A DNA stretch of 64,000 nucleotides from Nostoc sp. FACHB-152 (GTDB taxonomy: Bacteria; Cyanobacteriota; Cyanobacteriia; Cyanobacteriales; Nostocaceae). This document shows, piece after piece, positions 36,698 through 45,895 of this stretch; positions within the stretch are counted from its first letter, which is position 1; every line of letters begins with the position of its first letter. The DNA lies in contig NZ_JACJRV010000027.1 in the NCBI RefSeq assembly GCF_014697475.1, positions 1 through 64,000 of the forward strand, in the 5' to 3' direction. Made by a program: the position numbers and the translations under genes. A model generated the notes under the pieces. The model was given only the letters and a program-made list of their open reading frames with translations. It searched no databases and was not told the DNA's origin.

Positions 36698-37048
36698 ATG
36701 GCAAACTGGCAGTGTGTCAAGCAATGTGGAGCCTGCTGTAATCTCGACCCAGCAGATCGTCCTGATATACACGAATATCTCTCACCAGAGGAATTAGAAC
36801 TTTACCTGAGTATGGTAGGCGAAGGCGGATGGTGCGTTAATTTTGACCACACTACAAGGGAATGCCAGATTTATCAGAACCGTCCCCGTTTCTGTCGAGT
36901 AGAACCAGAGGCATTTCAGGATATGTATGGGATTGAGCCAGAAGAACTCAATGATTTTGCAATAGATTGCTGTCGCCAACAGATTGAAGGGGTATATGGC
37001 GATCGCAGTTTAGAAATGCTGCGCTTCGACAAAGCTGTTGGGATTTAA
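36698..37048 (+). CDS. YkgJ-family cysteine cluster protein
   Basis: 116-residue protein with the CxxxCGACC pattern at the N-terminus (CVKQCGACCNL), followed by WCVNFD, CQIYQNRPRFCR and a late CC pair. The conserved cysteines fit the UPF0153/YkgJ family, proposed to bind zinc or an Fe-S cluster. The biochemical role is not established. It stands alone after psb30. Confidence 0.85.
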   Translation: MANWQCVKQCGACCNLDPADRPDIHEYLSPEELELYLSMVGEGGWCVNFDHTTRECQIYQNRPRFCRVEPEAFQDMYGIEPEELNDFAIDCCRQQIEGVYGDRSLEMLRFDKAVGI

Positions 37049-37084
37049 AGTTATGTAAAGTTGATTCTAATCTACAACATCTTT

Positions 37085-37412
37085 TGTAGGTTGGGTGAAG
37101 GCGCACAAGAAATATTGGCAGCAACATGGTAAATGTATATCGCGCCGTAACCCAACACCAAATTATGACAGATAGAATAATTGCAGCGTCAATTTTACTG
37201 TTGGAATTGGGAGAGATATTTTAGTAGTTGAAAGCTATTGTAGGTTGGGTAGAGGCGCACAAAAAATATTGACAGCAACATAGTAAATCTAGATTGCGCC
37301 GTCACCCAACACCAAACTCTGCAATTTTCAGATAATCTTTCAGGTAGTTGAAAATTTTGCGGTTTTCTTCATAGCATTTGTTGGGTTACACTTCGTTCCA
37401 CCCAACCTACGG
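37085..37412. repeat. two direct copies plus one inverse arm of a GTAGGTTGGGT repeat
   Basis: Copy A (37085-37160) and copy B (37239-37313) both run from TGTAGGTTGGGT through GCGCACAA, AATATTG and GTAAAT to ACCCAACACC and differ at a few positions. An inverse arm, ACCCAACCTAC, lies at about 37400-37410. Each copy is flanked by complementary ends and could fold. These fill the gene-free stretch 37049-37446. Confidence 0.7.
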
Positions 37413-37446
37413 ACTACTAAAAAGTCAGATTTAATAGGAGTATTCG

Positions 37447-37770
37447 ATGGTTAGTTTCTCATTCCAGACTGATGAAGACACTATACGCTTATTTCAAATA
37501 GTTATCTGGTGTCTCAAGAAATACTTCTGTCATACAGATGACTCAGCAGTAGAAGTTATAAACAGCTACTATGAAAAAAATTTAAAAATACATGACGATG
37601 ATTTTTACCACCATGAAATGCCATTCAGAGTAGCACTAAGAATTCATTACTTTGAAGTTTTGAAGGGGGACGCTAATAAATTTCATGACTGGCTACAAGA
37701 ATCTAATTATAATTCTTCCCCTAGAGAAGCAATTGACTACTTTAAAGAGCATTATTTTGTAAACAATTAA
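37447..37770 (+). CDS. small acidic protein of unknown function
   Basis: 107 residues, rich in aromatic and acidic residues (FQTDEDTIRLFQIVIWCLKK; HEMPFRVALRIHYFEVLKG). I do not recognise the family. The start is supported by AATAGGAG 7 bases upstream. It lies directly after a block of dispersed repeats and has no obvious partner. Confidence 0.55.
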   Translation: MVSFSFQTDEDTIRLFQIVIWCLKKYFCHTDDSAVEVINSYYEKNLKIHDDDFYHHEMPFRVALRIHYFEVLKGDANKFHDWLQESNYNSSPREAIDYFKEHYFVNN

Positions 37771-37810
37771 AAGGTAGAGAATCCAAACGCTGGTATCTAT
37801 ACACAAAACT

Positions 37811-38065
37811 CTAGTCACGTCGCCCCTGATCTTCTCTGAGACTGCGAATCAAATCTGTAGAGGCTGGTTGTATACCAGTTTTGGCTTTGATGATTTCGCT
37901 ACGGGCAATAATTCTTTGATGTGCAGCCCATCCGCGCCTGCGTTTTACCTCTCGTTCTAAAGCCTCAACGATTAAATCATTAAACGATTCACCCTCGTTT
38001 TTGAGTTTTCTGGCTTTGGCAAGCAGTTCAGTCGGGAAACGGATTGTTAAAGCTTCACGTTCCAT
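37811..38065 (-). CDS. ribbon-helix-helix antitoxin-like protein, orphan
   Basis: 84-residue protein. The N-terminus EREALTIRFPTELLAKARKL and GESFNDLIVEALEREVKRR make a ribbon-helix-helix DNA-binding domain of the CopG/Arc type found in antitoxins. The rest is basic and may be a toxin-binding tail. No toxin gene (PIN, RelE or MazF) is next to it on either side, so it is an orphan antitoxin or a plain regulator. ATG at 38065 is used; the longer frame begins with TTG. Confidence 0.65.
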   Translation of the reverse strand: MEREALTIRFPTELLAKARKLKNEGESFNDLIVEALEREVKRRRGWAAHQRIIARSEIIKAKTGIQPASTDLIRSLREDQGRRD

Positions 38066-38198
38066 AACATTTTGTATAACCAATTATTGATATCTCTCAC
38101 CATAACTATTTTATTCAGGCAATACAGTTGCAATTTATGGCAACTATCTGAGAAAATGAGAGAAATATGAAAATTACCTAGCAACAAAACTACTGCCT

Positions 38199-38615
38199 GT
38201 GAAACTTGACACTGCACCTGTAGCTATTTCTGCAAAAGACCTGCCAGAATTAAAGGAAAACACTACATCTCAACTCACAACTGCCACTATTGAGCCACTG
38301 CAACCTGTAATTACTGATAGTCCAAAAAAGCGGGAATCAGCTTTTGTAGTGTTTGGCACAACATTCGTGACGATATTTCTCGCAGAAATTGGTGATAAGA
38401 CCCAGCTATCAACTTTGTTAATGAGTGCAGAATCTCATGCACCTTGGGTAGTGTTTCTCGGTTCTGCGGCTGCACTGATCACCACAAGTTTACTAGGTGT
38501 GCTGTTGGGTAGTTGGATATCTAGCCGCCTCAGTCCCAAAACTGTAGAAAAATCAGCCGGAGTAATGTTGCTGTTAATTTCAGTCATGCTGTTTTGGGAT
38601 GTATTGCAAGGTTAG
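38199..38615 (+). CDS. half-size GDT1/TMEM165 (UPF0016) cation exporter, subunit 1
   Basis: 138-residue membrane protein with a GTG start at 38199. A polar N-terminal extension of about 45 residues precedes three membrane helices. The first helix carries the UPF0016 signature FLAEIGDKTQLST, whose acidic and polar residues bind the cation. Full-length family members have two such motifs in six helices; this protein has one. The next gene (38739) supplies the second half, so the pair probably forms a heterodimer. Family members export Mn2+ (cyanobacterial Mnx) or move Ca2+/H+. Similar hemi-exchanger pairs have, as I recall, been described in Anabaena. Confidence 0.85.
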   Translation: MKLDTAPVAISAKDLPELKENTTSQLTTATIEPLQPVITDSPKKRESAFVVFGTTFVTIFLAEIGDKTQLSTLLMSAESHAPWVVFLGSAAALITTSLLGVLLGSWISSRLSPKTVEKSAGVMLLLISVMLFWDVLQG

Positions 38616-38738
38616 TTTGTTGCAATAGCCAAGGTGATGATTAAATCCATAGATGATAAAACTTAGACACCAAAAAACTTTTAAGTCTGTCACCTATCAC
38701 CTGTCACCTCCTATATATTCCCTACTCCCCTTAAATTT

Positions 38739-39041
38739 ATGGATTGGCATCTTTTAGGAATAAGCTTTATTACAGTTTTTTTATCAGAATTAGGTGACAA
38801 AAGCCAGTTAGCTGCGATCGCACTTTCTAGTCGCGGTCAATCTCAAAAGGCTATATTTTTTGGTACAGCAGGCGCATTATTATTAACCAGCCTTTTAGGT
38901 GCATTAGCAGGGGGTGCGGTAGCAGAATTATTACCTACACGTATTTTAAAGGCGATCGCGGCTTTAGGTTTTGCCATCCTCGCTGCACGTCTATTGTTTT
39001 TTAACAACGAAGAATCACAAGATTCTGAACCAACACCATAA
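38739..39041 (+). CDS. half-size GDT1/TMEM165 (UPF0016) cation exporter, subunit 2
   Basis: 100-residue membrane protein with three helices and the second UPF0016 motif, FLSELGDKSQLAAIALSS. It lacks the long N-terminal extension of its partner. The 123-bp gap to the upstream gene includes a short repeat-like CACCTATCACCTGTCACC. A hairpin terminator follows at 39062, consistent with a two-gene transcript. Confidence 0.85.
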   Translation: MDWHLLGISFITVFLSELGDKSQLAAIALSSRGQSQKAIFFGTAGALLLTSLLGALAGGAVAELLPTRILKAIAALGFAILAARLLFFNNEESQDSEPTP

Positions 39042-39061
39042 ATCATTACCAAAAAAATGAT

Positions 39062-39094
39062 AACCCCAGTTTTTTAGAAAGACTGAGGTTTTTT
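39062..39094 (+). terminator. intrinsic terminator after the GDT1 pair
   Basis: AACCCCAG (39062-39069) pairs with CTGAGGTT (39083-39090) with one mismatch, followed by a T run, 20 bp after the stop. Confidence 0.7.
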
Positions 39095-39204
39095 AACTTT
39101 CAATTTTCACAACGGGGATCTATGATTTTCACTAATAGGCCATAGGCAATAAGTCTCTATGAAGAAGTTTTTGAGCCTTTACTCCCCATTGCCTGTGAGT
39201 ATCT

Positions 39205-39696
39205 TTATTCAGCTTGCATCCGCCAGCATTGGCTCAACAATATTCCACCAGTCACCAGCTTAACTGCTTCTAATATCCAGTAACTGCCGTGTAGTAAATT
39301 CATGGTGTCAGGAATTGTAGATGTTTCAAACAGATTGAGATGAATTCCTGCGGCGCACATATTCGGCGTTAAAAAATAAGTTTCTAGCACAGCTACTGTG
39401 AGCAAAATAATGGCAAACACAATAGTGTTAGGATGCCAGTTTGGTTTGGTTTTACTTAAAGCTAATACACCAGTTAAAATTACCGCAGCAGATAATAACT
39501 CGATGCGATTAAAATTCCAGAAAATTGCATAGCCAGCTGTAGTAAAACTAGCTCCGTTCATCATGCCAGATAGATAAAGACTAGGCATTATTACCCAATC
39601 TAAAACCACGCTAGCACTTAACCAAAAACCCAAGGTCAACATAATGGCAGGTTGCCAAAATGACCGCTTGAATGCAACTGTAGCAAGAGTATTCAT
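39205..39696 (-). CDS. four-helix membrane protein, DUF4149-like
   Basis: 163-residue integral membrane protein with four hydrophobic segments: AIMLTLGFWLSASVVLDWVI, IELLSAAVILTGVLAL, TIVFAIILLTVAVLETYFL and the C-terminal YWILEAVKLVTGGILL. The pattern and length resemble the DUF4149/TMEM205-type family, but I cannot place it firmly. It is monocistronic. Function unknown. Confidence 0.55.
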   Translation of the reverse strand: MNTLATVAFKRSFWQPAIMLTLGFWLSASVVLDWVIMPSLYLSGMMNGASFTTAGYAIFWNFNRIELLSAAVILTGVLALSKTKPNWHPNTIVFAIILLTVAVLETYFLTPNMCAAGIHLNLFETSTIPDTMNLLHGSYWILEAVKLVTGGILLSQCWRMQAE

Positions 39697-39953
39697 AATA
39701 CGAAATAATTGCTGTTCTCTTACTCTTAGTGTCTAACTTAAACAGTGACTTTGACAACAAATATCAATTAACTTTTACAAACTAGTTTTAACTAGGAGAA
39801 CAAAAACGTAAAGAAAGGTTAATAAACTCAGTTGGTTAGTAAAGCTTCATGAGTAAGATCAACCAGGCTCTAAAGTATATAGAAAGACTGGAATAATGCA
39901 GCCTTGGTGTACCCAACCTACAATAATAATTAAGTATTCATCTAGAAAAAGTA

Positions 39954-40544
39954 ATGCGTCCTAGAGTGTTGTTAGGTGCAGCGATCGCCAGTATAACTTT
40001 AATAGAAGGATGTCTTGTATCCCAGAGTCAAGCAATTCAGTTGCAAGACGGGACAGTATATTTTGCACAACCGCCGCGCCTGGTTGAAACAGCTACTACC
40101 TATAACGAAGTCTATGTATGGGGTGCGACATACTACTTTACAATCAGCTTGCCAGAGAATGCAGGCGAAGGGTTGCAAAGCCTCACAATTAATCAGCGTG
40201 AGGGAGTAGATAATATTCGCTTTGATTTGAGCGACACTGTTGCTTTTGAAGGTAAGCGTTCAGGTCGAGGACAGAAGCTAGGATTAAAAGATGTGAAGCG
40301 AGATCGCAAAACCAGAACCGTCAGTTTAACATTTGACCCGCCAGTATCTCCAGGTAAGACAATTACAATTGGTCTAAAACCCTGGCAAAATCCTCGGAAT
40401 ACTGGTGTTTATCTCTTTGGAGTCACAGCGTTTCCCCCAGGAGAAAAATCCCACGGACAGTTTTTAGGTTATGGAAGGTTGCAGTTTTATAACCACAGCG
40501 ACTCGCTGTTTTGGCCTAGGGGATTTTATGGCATTTGGCCATAG
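39954..40544 (+). CDS. DUF2808 exported protein
   Basis: 196 residues with an N-terminal hydrophobic export signal (VLLGAAIASITLIEGCLV, which could also be read as a lipobox-like LIEGC). The mature part is a beta-rich domain with FTISLPENAGEGLQSLTI, the acidic/basic GKRSGRG segment and the C-terminal YLFGVTAFPPGEKSHGQF and GRLQFYNHSDSLFWPRG that define DUF2808. The family is almost confined to cyanobacteria and has no established function. Confidence 0.85.
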   Translation: MRPRVLLGAAIASITLIEGCLVSQSQAIQLQDGTVYFAQPPRLVETATTYNEVYVWGATYYFTISLPENAGEGLQSLTINQREGVDNIRFDLSDTVAFEGKRSGRGQKLGLKDVKRDRKTRTVSLTFDPPVSPGKTITIGLKPWQNPRNTGVYLFGVTAFPPGEKSHGQFLGYGRLQFYNHSDSLFWPRGFYGIWP

Positions 40545-40639
40545 TAATTTGCAATTAGACCCCTAATTCCAGAAATAGTATTTCTACTCCCCACTCCCAA
40601 CTCCCACTCTAGGTTACTATCTTTGGCTGCAACTCGGTA

Positions 40640-43231
40640 TTACTTCTCATTAAACGTCCAAACACCATCATCCCAATCTAAATCAGTTGGGGGTGATTGT
40701 AACCAATGCTGACAACGCAAAAGATGCAACATTGCGGCTTTGTCTTGGTTGTCAAATGCTAAAACTTTGGCAAATTCAGCCCTAGCATAGGTAAATTGAC
40801 GCTTGAGGTAATACTCACGTCCTTTGTGATAGTGTTCAATAACTTGCAGTTTGTCGCTGGGAATTGGATCAGAACGTAAACCAACTAATTCATATATAGA
40901 TACTGGCTCATTTCTACCTTTGACGCGAATGAAATCTAATTCTCTCGCCCAAATATATTCTTGACAGGGTTTAAATGTATTATCACTAAGAATAATGTCA
41001 CAACCATATTGTTTACTAACACTTTCTAGCCGCGAACCGAGGTTAACTCCATCACCAATAGCGGTAAATTCCATCCGCTTACTAGAGCCAATGTTACCGC
41101 TAATTACTGTATCGGAATTAATCCCAATGCCAATATTAATTCTCGGTTTATTAGCAGCGTAACGACGTTGGTTAAATTCATGCAAGCGATGACGCATTTC
41201 TATGGATGTTTGAACTGCCATCCAAGCGTGTTCTTCTAAAGGTAAAGGTGAACCAAACACAGCCATAATGGCATCGCCGATGTATTTATCTAGAGTTCCT
41301 TTATGTTTAAAAACGGCTTCTACCATTGACTCAAAATATTCGTTTAGCATACTCACCACTTCCTCGGCTTCGAGGTTTTCTGTCAAAGTGGTGTAGCCAC
41401 GAATATCAGAGAATAAAATCGAAACTTCTTTGCGATCGCCTCCAAGTTTAGCATCATCTAATTTCAGCAATTCTTCCGCTAGTTCCTGAGTCATGTAGCG
41501 GTACATTGTACTCTTGAGGCGTTTCTCATCACTAATATCTTCCATGACCACCAACGCGCCGCGCACTTGCTCTTGGTCATTCACATCAGCAATAGAATTA
41601 ATCGATAAATTAATGCTGTGTTGTTCTTGTGCTGTACTAGTGCTTATAAGTGTGCGGTCAGGATAATATTGCTGACGGCGTTTGTGGTCTTTGGCGTGTA
41701 ATGCGTCTTCATACCATTTGCTAAAGTCGCCTTCTTTAATAGCGATCGCATCATTAATTAATCTACCTTCTAAACGCTCTTCTGCTTCTAAACCGAGCAG
41801 GCGTTTAGCACTGTCATTGGCAGCAATAATACAACCTGATTTATCTGTAGAAATTACACCATTAGACAGACTCCGCAAAATATCCCGTTGCATTTGTTCT
41901 TGCTGCTTGACTGTGGCAAACAGTTGAGCATTTTGCAACGCCACCCCAGCTTGGATGTTAAAAGCTTCCATGAAATCTTCGTCATTGCGGTCGAAACTAG
42001 CTTGGAAGCATTCGGGAGCTTTCGGCCAAGTTGCTGGATTGTAAGGCGGAAAATCACCAGATTTCTTTTTATTTACCAATTGTGTAACACCAATCAACTC
42101 TTGATCGGCGTTAAACACTGGCATACACAATAGACTACAGGTACGATAACCATTTTGCTGGTCAATTTGTTTAGCTGTTGTTGAGTCAGGATGGTCATAC
42201 AAATCAAAAGGAATATTTAGTGTTTTCCCGGATGCAGCTACGATACCCGCAAAACCTTTACCGATGGGTACGCGTAACTCTCGTGTGGAACCGTCATCTT
42301 GAGTAATTTTTGTCCACAATTCATGGCGATCGCGATCTATCAACCAGAGGGTACTGCGATCGGCGTTCATCAATTCTTTAGCCTCGTCCATTACCCGCTT
42401 GAGGGTATCTTCTAAGTCGAGACTGCTTTGGCTAAGAGACTTCACCGCCTTCATCAGTGCTGCTGCGGCTCGTTGTTTTTGCGTAGCCATGTAAAAAGAG
42501 CGCGATGATTCTAAAATCAAGCGAATCGAAGGCGCAAATTCTTGAAATAATTGTTCATCGTTGCTCGTAAAACCTACTGTATCAATGCGCTCTGCTAAAT
42601 GTGCGTCAGGATGAGCTAAAGGCTTTAATTTATTAAGTAATTGTACTACTGCGACTAATTGCCCATTTTCGTTTAACAGTGGCAAAGCCAACATTGTGTA
42701 GGTGCGGTAACCAGTAATTTTTTCTTGTGCTTGAGCAAATATGGAACGAGGATCGTTATAAAAATCGAAGGGAATATTAACTACTTGTTTTAAAGTGGCG
42801 ACTTCACCTGCAATACCTTTATCGGCTGGAATGCGAATTTCGAGTGGGCGATCGCCTTCTCCCGCCGCGACGATTGACCACAGTTCTTGTTTTTCTTCAT
42901 CTAATAAAAATATAGTTGTGCGGTCTGCTCCTAATAATTCCCCAGTTTTTAAAGTAATTGACTGCAACATTTCTTGCAGAATTGTTTCAAACCCATGAGA
43001 ATCCAGCATGGACAAGGTTTGATGGACAATCTGTAATTTATGCTCGACATCGGTAACAACTTGTTTAAAAGTATCCTGAGTCAGAGGAGCAAGAAAAGTT
43101 GAAATAGTTCCTTTTCTTCTAGATAAGGCACCCACAGGAGCAGAATTGGGTTGTAATTGGTGATTTTCTTGGTTGTGAACACCAATAATTAAATCAGCGG
43201 TCTCCCCAACACTACGTTGATGCACTGTCAT
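40640..43231 (-). CDS. cyaB: GAF-GAF-PAS class III adenylate cyclase (CyaB type)
   Basis: 863-residue cAMP-forming enzyme. Two GAF domains at about 70-250 and 270-450 each hold the cyclic-nucleotide signature NK...F...DE: NKLKPLAH with GFTSNDEQ, and NKKKSGDF with SFDRNDEDF. A PAS domain at about 460-590 follows, then the class III catalytic domain at about 600-780 with the metal-binding Asp in LFSDIRGYTTL and DKYIGDAIMAVFG, and the adenine-selecting region VKGRNEPVSIYELVG. A short TPR-like tail ends the protein. Order and length match CyaB1/CyaB2 of Anabaena, where cAMP binding to a GAF domain activates the cyclase. Which paralogue this is cannot be told by eye. It is monocistronic. Confidence 0.93.
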   Translation of the reverse strand: MTVHQRSVGETADLIIGVHNQENHQLQPNSAPVGALSRRKGTISTFLAPLTQDTFKQVVTDVEHKLQIVHQTLSMLDSHGFETILQEMLQSITLKTGELLGADRTTIFLLDEEKQELWSIVAAGEGDRPLEIRIPADKGIAGEVATLKQVVNIPFDFYNDPRSIFAQAQEKITGYRTYTMLALPLLNENGQLVAVVQLLNKLKPLAHPDAHLAERIDTVGFTSNDEQLFQEFAPSIRLILESSRSFYMATQKQRAAAALMKAVKSLSQSSLDLEDTLKRVMDEAKELMNADRSTLWLIDRDRHELWTKITQDDGSTRELRVPIGKGFAGIVAASGKTLNIPFDLYDHPDSTTAKQIDQQNGYRTCSLLCMPVFNADQELIGVTQLVNKKKSGDFPPYNPATWPKAPECFQASFDRNDEDFMEAFNIQAGVALQNAQLFATVKQQEQMQRDILRSLSNGVISTDKSGCIIAANDSAKRLLGLEAEERLEGRLINDAIAIKEGDFSKWYEDALHAKDHKRRQQYYPDRTLISTSTAQEQHSINLSINSIADVNDQEQVRGALVVMEDISDEKRLKSTMYRYMTQELAEELLKLDDAKLGGDRKEVSILFSDIRGYTTLTENLEAEEVVSMLNEYFESMVEAVFKHKGTLDKYIGDAIMAVFGSPLPLEEHAWMAVQTSIEMRHRLHEFNQRRYAANKPRINIGIGINSDTVISGNIGSSKRMEFTAIGDGVNLGSRLESVSKQYGCDIILSDNTFKPCQEYIWARELDFIRVKGRNEPVSIYELVGLRSDPIPSDKLQVIEHYHKGREYYLKRQFTYARAEFAKVLAFDNQDKAAMLHLLRCQHWLQSPPTDLDWDDGVWTFNEK

Positions 43232-43521
43232 AAGTAGTTTGTTTATAGCAGGATTAGACTTTATGAATCATTAACAATGTAATTAGCTTTATTTATGTGT
43301 CGCTTTTAGCAACAACTGATTAACATTAACCACAGTTTAATCGCTTGTCGAGCTAGCGTCATCATGCTTTACCCCTGTTTTTGGCAAATAAATATAGTCC
43401 GTATTTTGACTATATTAGCTGTATTATTCGCTCCAGCTACTCAGGCATGACTAATTTGACTGACAATATTTTTGGGGGTCAGTACTTTTACAATTCCCAG
43501 AACTTTGGCAAAACTAACATT

Positions 43522-43938
43522 ATGCAACCATTCAAGACTTTACTGCGCGTCCGACACTATGAAATGGATGCTTTAGGACACGTGAATAATGCCGTCTACC
43601 AAAATTATTTAGAACAAGCGGCCATTGAACACTCAGAAAATCTGGGCGCAACTTTGGATATTTATAGAGAGTTAGGTGGCGTATTTGTGATGCGGCGGGT
43701 AGAAATTGATTATCTGCGTCCCGCCGTGGCTGGTGATACTTTGGAAGTTACCACCTGGTTAAAAGAAATGCGTGGTACTCGTGCTTTTAGACGCTACGAA
43801 ATTCGCAAACAAGACCAAGAAGATTTGTTAGTTACGGCCGAAGCATTATGGGTTTGGGTAGATGTCAATACAATGCGTCCGCGACCAATTCCCCGCGAGA
43901 TTATGGATAAGTTTTTGCAAGTTCAAAATTTGGGATGA
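43522..43938 (+). CDS. hotdog-fold acyl-CoA thioesterase (4HBT family)
   Basis: 138 residues from the ATG at 43522, the length usual for this family. The catalytic segment RVRHYEMDALGHVNNAVYQN has the conserved Asp-Gly-His-Asn pattern of YbgC/FadM-type enzymes, followed by EIDYLRPAVAGDTLEVTTWL. An upstream frame to 43381 adds an unconserved leader, and another ATG at 43447 is possible. It does not look like the DHNA-CoA thioesterase of the phylloquinone pathway. The 3' end overlaps the convergent ABC-F gene by 16 bp. Confidence 0.83.
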   Translation: MQPFKTLLRVRHYEMDALGHVNNAVYQNYLEQAAIEHSENLGATLDIYRELGGVFVMRRVEIDYLRPAVAGDTLEVTTWLKEMRGTRAFRRYEIRKQDQEDLLVTAEALWVWVDVNTMRPRPIPREIMDKFLQVQNLG

Positions 43939-45560
43939 TCATCTAAAATCTCTTGATAATATTCCTCAGGCGCACTAGGTAAATATGTCGTCATTTGCAA
44001 AGCTTGATTTTTCAATTGAAAACTTTGGGTAATATTGATGCGGCTGAGGAAATCAATATCGTGAGAAATCACCCACAATGCACCTTGATATTCATTGATA
44101 CCTGTGACCATTTGTTCTACAGTTTCAATATCTAGATTGTTAGTTGGCTCATCAAGAATTAGTAAATCAATTTCACTGATGCTAATAATTGCGATCGCTA
44201 GTCTTGCCAACTCACCGCCACTTAATACCGATGCTGGTTTGTGAACATCATCATATTTGAATAAGAAGTGTCCTAGTTGTTGACGCAATAGCTGATAGCT
44301 GAGATGAGGATTCGCAGCTTGCATATTTTCCAGAATTGTCTGCTGGCGATTGACTAGTTGGTAGGTTTGGTCAAGATATACAGCGTTCATTGTGGGTGCA
44401 ATGGAAACCTCACCCGATTTTAGACTTCCGGTTTGTCCTAGAATTGCCTTGGCCAAAGTTGATTTACCAGAACCATTTGCACCGACAATGGCGATGCGTT
44501 GATGCGAAAGCGTCTTGCCGAAGGCATCGCCTGACGACACACGCAACTGAATATTTTTAATTAGCAAGCGTTCTGATAGCCAAAGATTTGCACCTTGAAT
44601 ATCAATCAGATTTTTGCGCTTGTGGTTTCTTTCTTCTAAATGAATACTGGTGACTTTGGTAGTTTTAACCTTCGTCTCGGCTACCTTTTGCGTAGCTTTG
44701 ATCACAGCCGCCTCATGTTTCTTTTTCGCAGTTCCAGCTGATGTTTCCGCTTGACTTTTAAGTGATGCAGCTACTTTTCTGTCGATACTACCATTGAGCA
44801 ACTGAGTCCGAGCATTACGTTGGACTTGGGCGGCGCGTTGCTGTTCTTGCATGGCGGTTGTTTGAGTGCGTTTGAGTTCCTTTTTGGCTAGTTCGTGCGA
44901 TCGCATCGCTGCTTCAAGCTGAATTTCCTTCTGTTGTCGAAAGTGAGAATAATTTCCCCCGTATACCTTGACTCCGTTAGGTGTAAGTTCCCAGGTAATA
45001 TTTGTAACCTGATCTAAGAAAAATGGTTTATGAGAGACAATCACATATGCACCAGAATAATTTAAAAGCAACTGTTTTAAGCTTTCTAAAGCTTGCAAAT
45101 CCATGTGATTAGTCGGCTCATCCAATAACAACAAATTTGGCTGTTGTGATAAACCAATCGCCAGAAATAATTTCGTCAATTCACCACCACTTAAATTAGC
45201 AAGTGGTAGCGATAAGTCAATGTTTGTTTGGAACTGCGTCTGTAATACTTCTTCAATCTGCCACCACTCATCAGAAATAGAAATTAAATAGTTCAATACC
45301 GTATCTGCATTGATTTCTTGCTTGATAGTGCTAATTTGTGGCAAATAATAAATACCACAATTTCGCCAAATCGAACCAGAACTCGGACTAGTTTGTCCTG
45401 CAAGTATCTTTAAGAGAGTTGATTTGCCTACACCATTGCTACCAACTAAAGCAATACGATTATCCGTCTCAATACTCACCAGAACTTTTTCAAATAAAGT
45501 CCTAGCATAGCCGAGTTCATAAGCTAAATTCTCAGCTATTAATATTGTTTTATTCTGCAT
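43923..45560 (-). CDS. ABC-F ATPase
   Basis: 545-residue soluble protein with two ABC cassettes and no membrane domain. The first has VGSNGVGKSTLLKIL (Walker A), NLSGGELTKLFLA and LLLLDEPTNHMD. The second has VGANGSGKSTLAKAIL, VLSGGELARLAIA and LLILDEPTNNLD. The linker of about 90 residues is Lys/Gln-rich and helical, the part that reaches into the ribosomal peptidyl-transferase region in family members. ABC-F proteins act in translation or antibiotic resistance; which applies here is unclear. Before the second Walker A the sequence SSGDAFGKTLSHQRIA contains about 10 extra residues encoded by a dispersed repeat (44501-44531). Confidence 0.88.
   Translation of the reverse strand: MQNKTILIAENLAYELGYARTLFEKVLVSIETDNRIALVGSNGVGKSTLLKILAGQTSPSSGSIWRNCGIYYLPQISTIKQEINADTVLNYLISISDEWWQIEEVLQTQFQTNIDLSLPLANLSGGELTKLFLAIGLSQQPNLLLLDEPTNHMDLQALESLKQLLLNYSGAYVIVSHKPFFLDQVTNITWELTPNGVKVYGGNYSHFRQQKEIQLEAAMRSHELAKKELKRTQTTAMQEQQRAAQVQRNARTQLLNGSIDRKVAASLKSQAETSAGTAKKKHEAAVIKATQKVAETKVKTTKVTSIHLEERNHKRKNLIDIQGANLWLSERLLIKNIQLRVSSGDAFGKTLSHQRIAIVGANGSGKSTLAKAILGQTGSLKSGEVSIAPTMNAVYLDQTYQLVNRQQTILENMQAANPHLSYQLLRQQLGHFLFKYDDVHKPASVLSGGELARLAIAIISISEIDLLILDEPTNNLDIETVEQMVTGINEYQGALWVISHDIDFLSRINITQSFQLKNQALQMTTYLPSAPEEYYQEILDDHPKF
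44501..44531. repeat. dispersed repeat inserted in frame in the ABC-F gene
   Basis: GATGCGAAAGCGTCTTGCC and GAAGGCATCGCC form a hairpin with partly complementary ends. It is read as DAFGKTLSH on the minus strand. Relatives lie at 29751 and 48139. Confidence 0.65.
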
Positions 45561-45895
45561 TCTTTCGCAACCTCAAATCATAATCTATTCACCCGTCTAT
45601 GCACAAAGAATACGGGTGAATTATGCATACAAAACTTAGCTGCAAAAATTTCCTCAGCAGCTTAACTTATAAATCAGGGATGACAGTATTTTTAGTTCAT
45701 GACTGTTTTGAAGTAACCTTGTCAAACTTGTTTTGTTGATTTTGTTTTGACGTTTTTTACGTGGTACTACTTCATTGTTCTATATATACGGTTGAGTTTT
45801 TGGAGTACTTCTGGAAACTGCTGAATGCTGAGTAGCAGTTTAAAATGATTTTACTTCATTGGAAGCAGGTTTGTATACAGGCTTAGGATATCTTA
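45561..45895. other. gene-free stretch
   Basis: 335 bp, AT-rich, with several T runs (TTTTGTTTTGACG). No gene, repeat or convincing promoter was recognised. Confidence 0.35.

Noticed and set aside
37085-37412. CRISPR-like array
   Set aside because: Only two direct copies of about 75 bp exist. They are too long and too few for CRISPR, and no cas gene is in the window.
37811-38065. Type II toxin-antitoxin pair
   Set aside because: Only the ribbon-helix-helix partner is visible. The neighbours on both sides are not toxins.
43522-43938. Assignment of the thioesterase to phylloquinone synthesis
   Set aside because: The sequence is of the YbgC/FadM type around YEMDALGHVNN, and the gene is far from menD.
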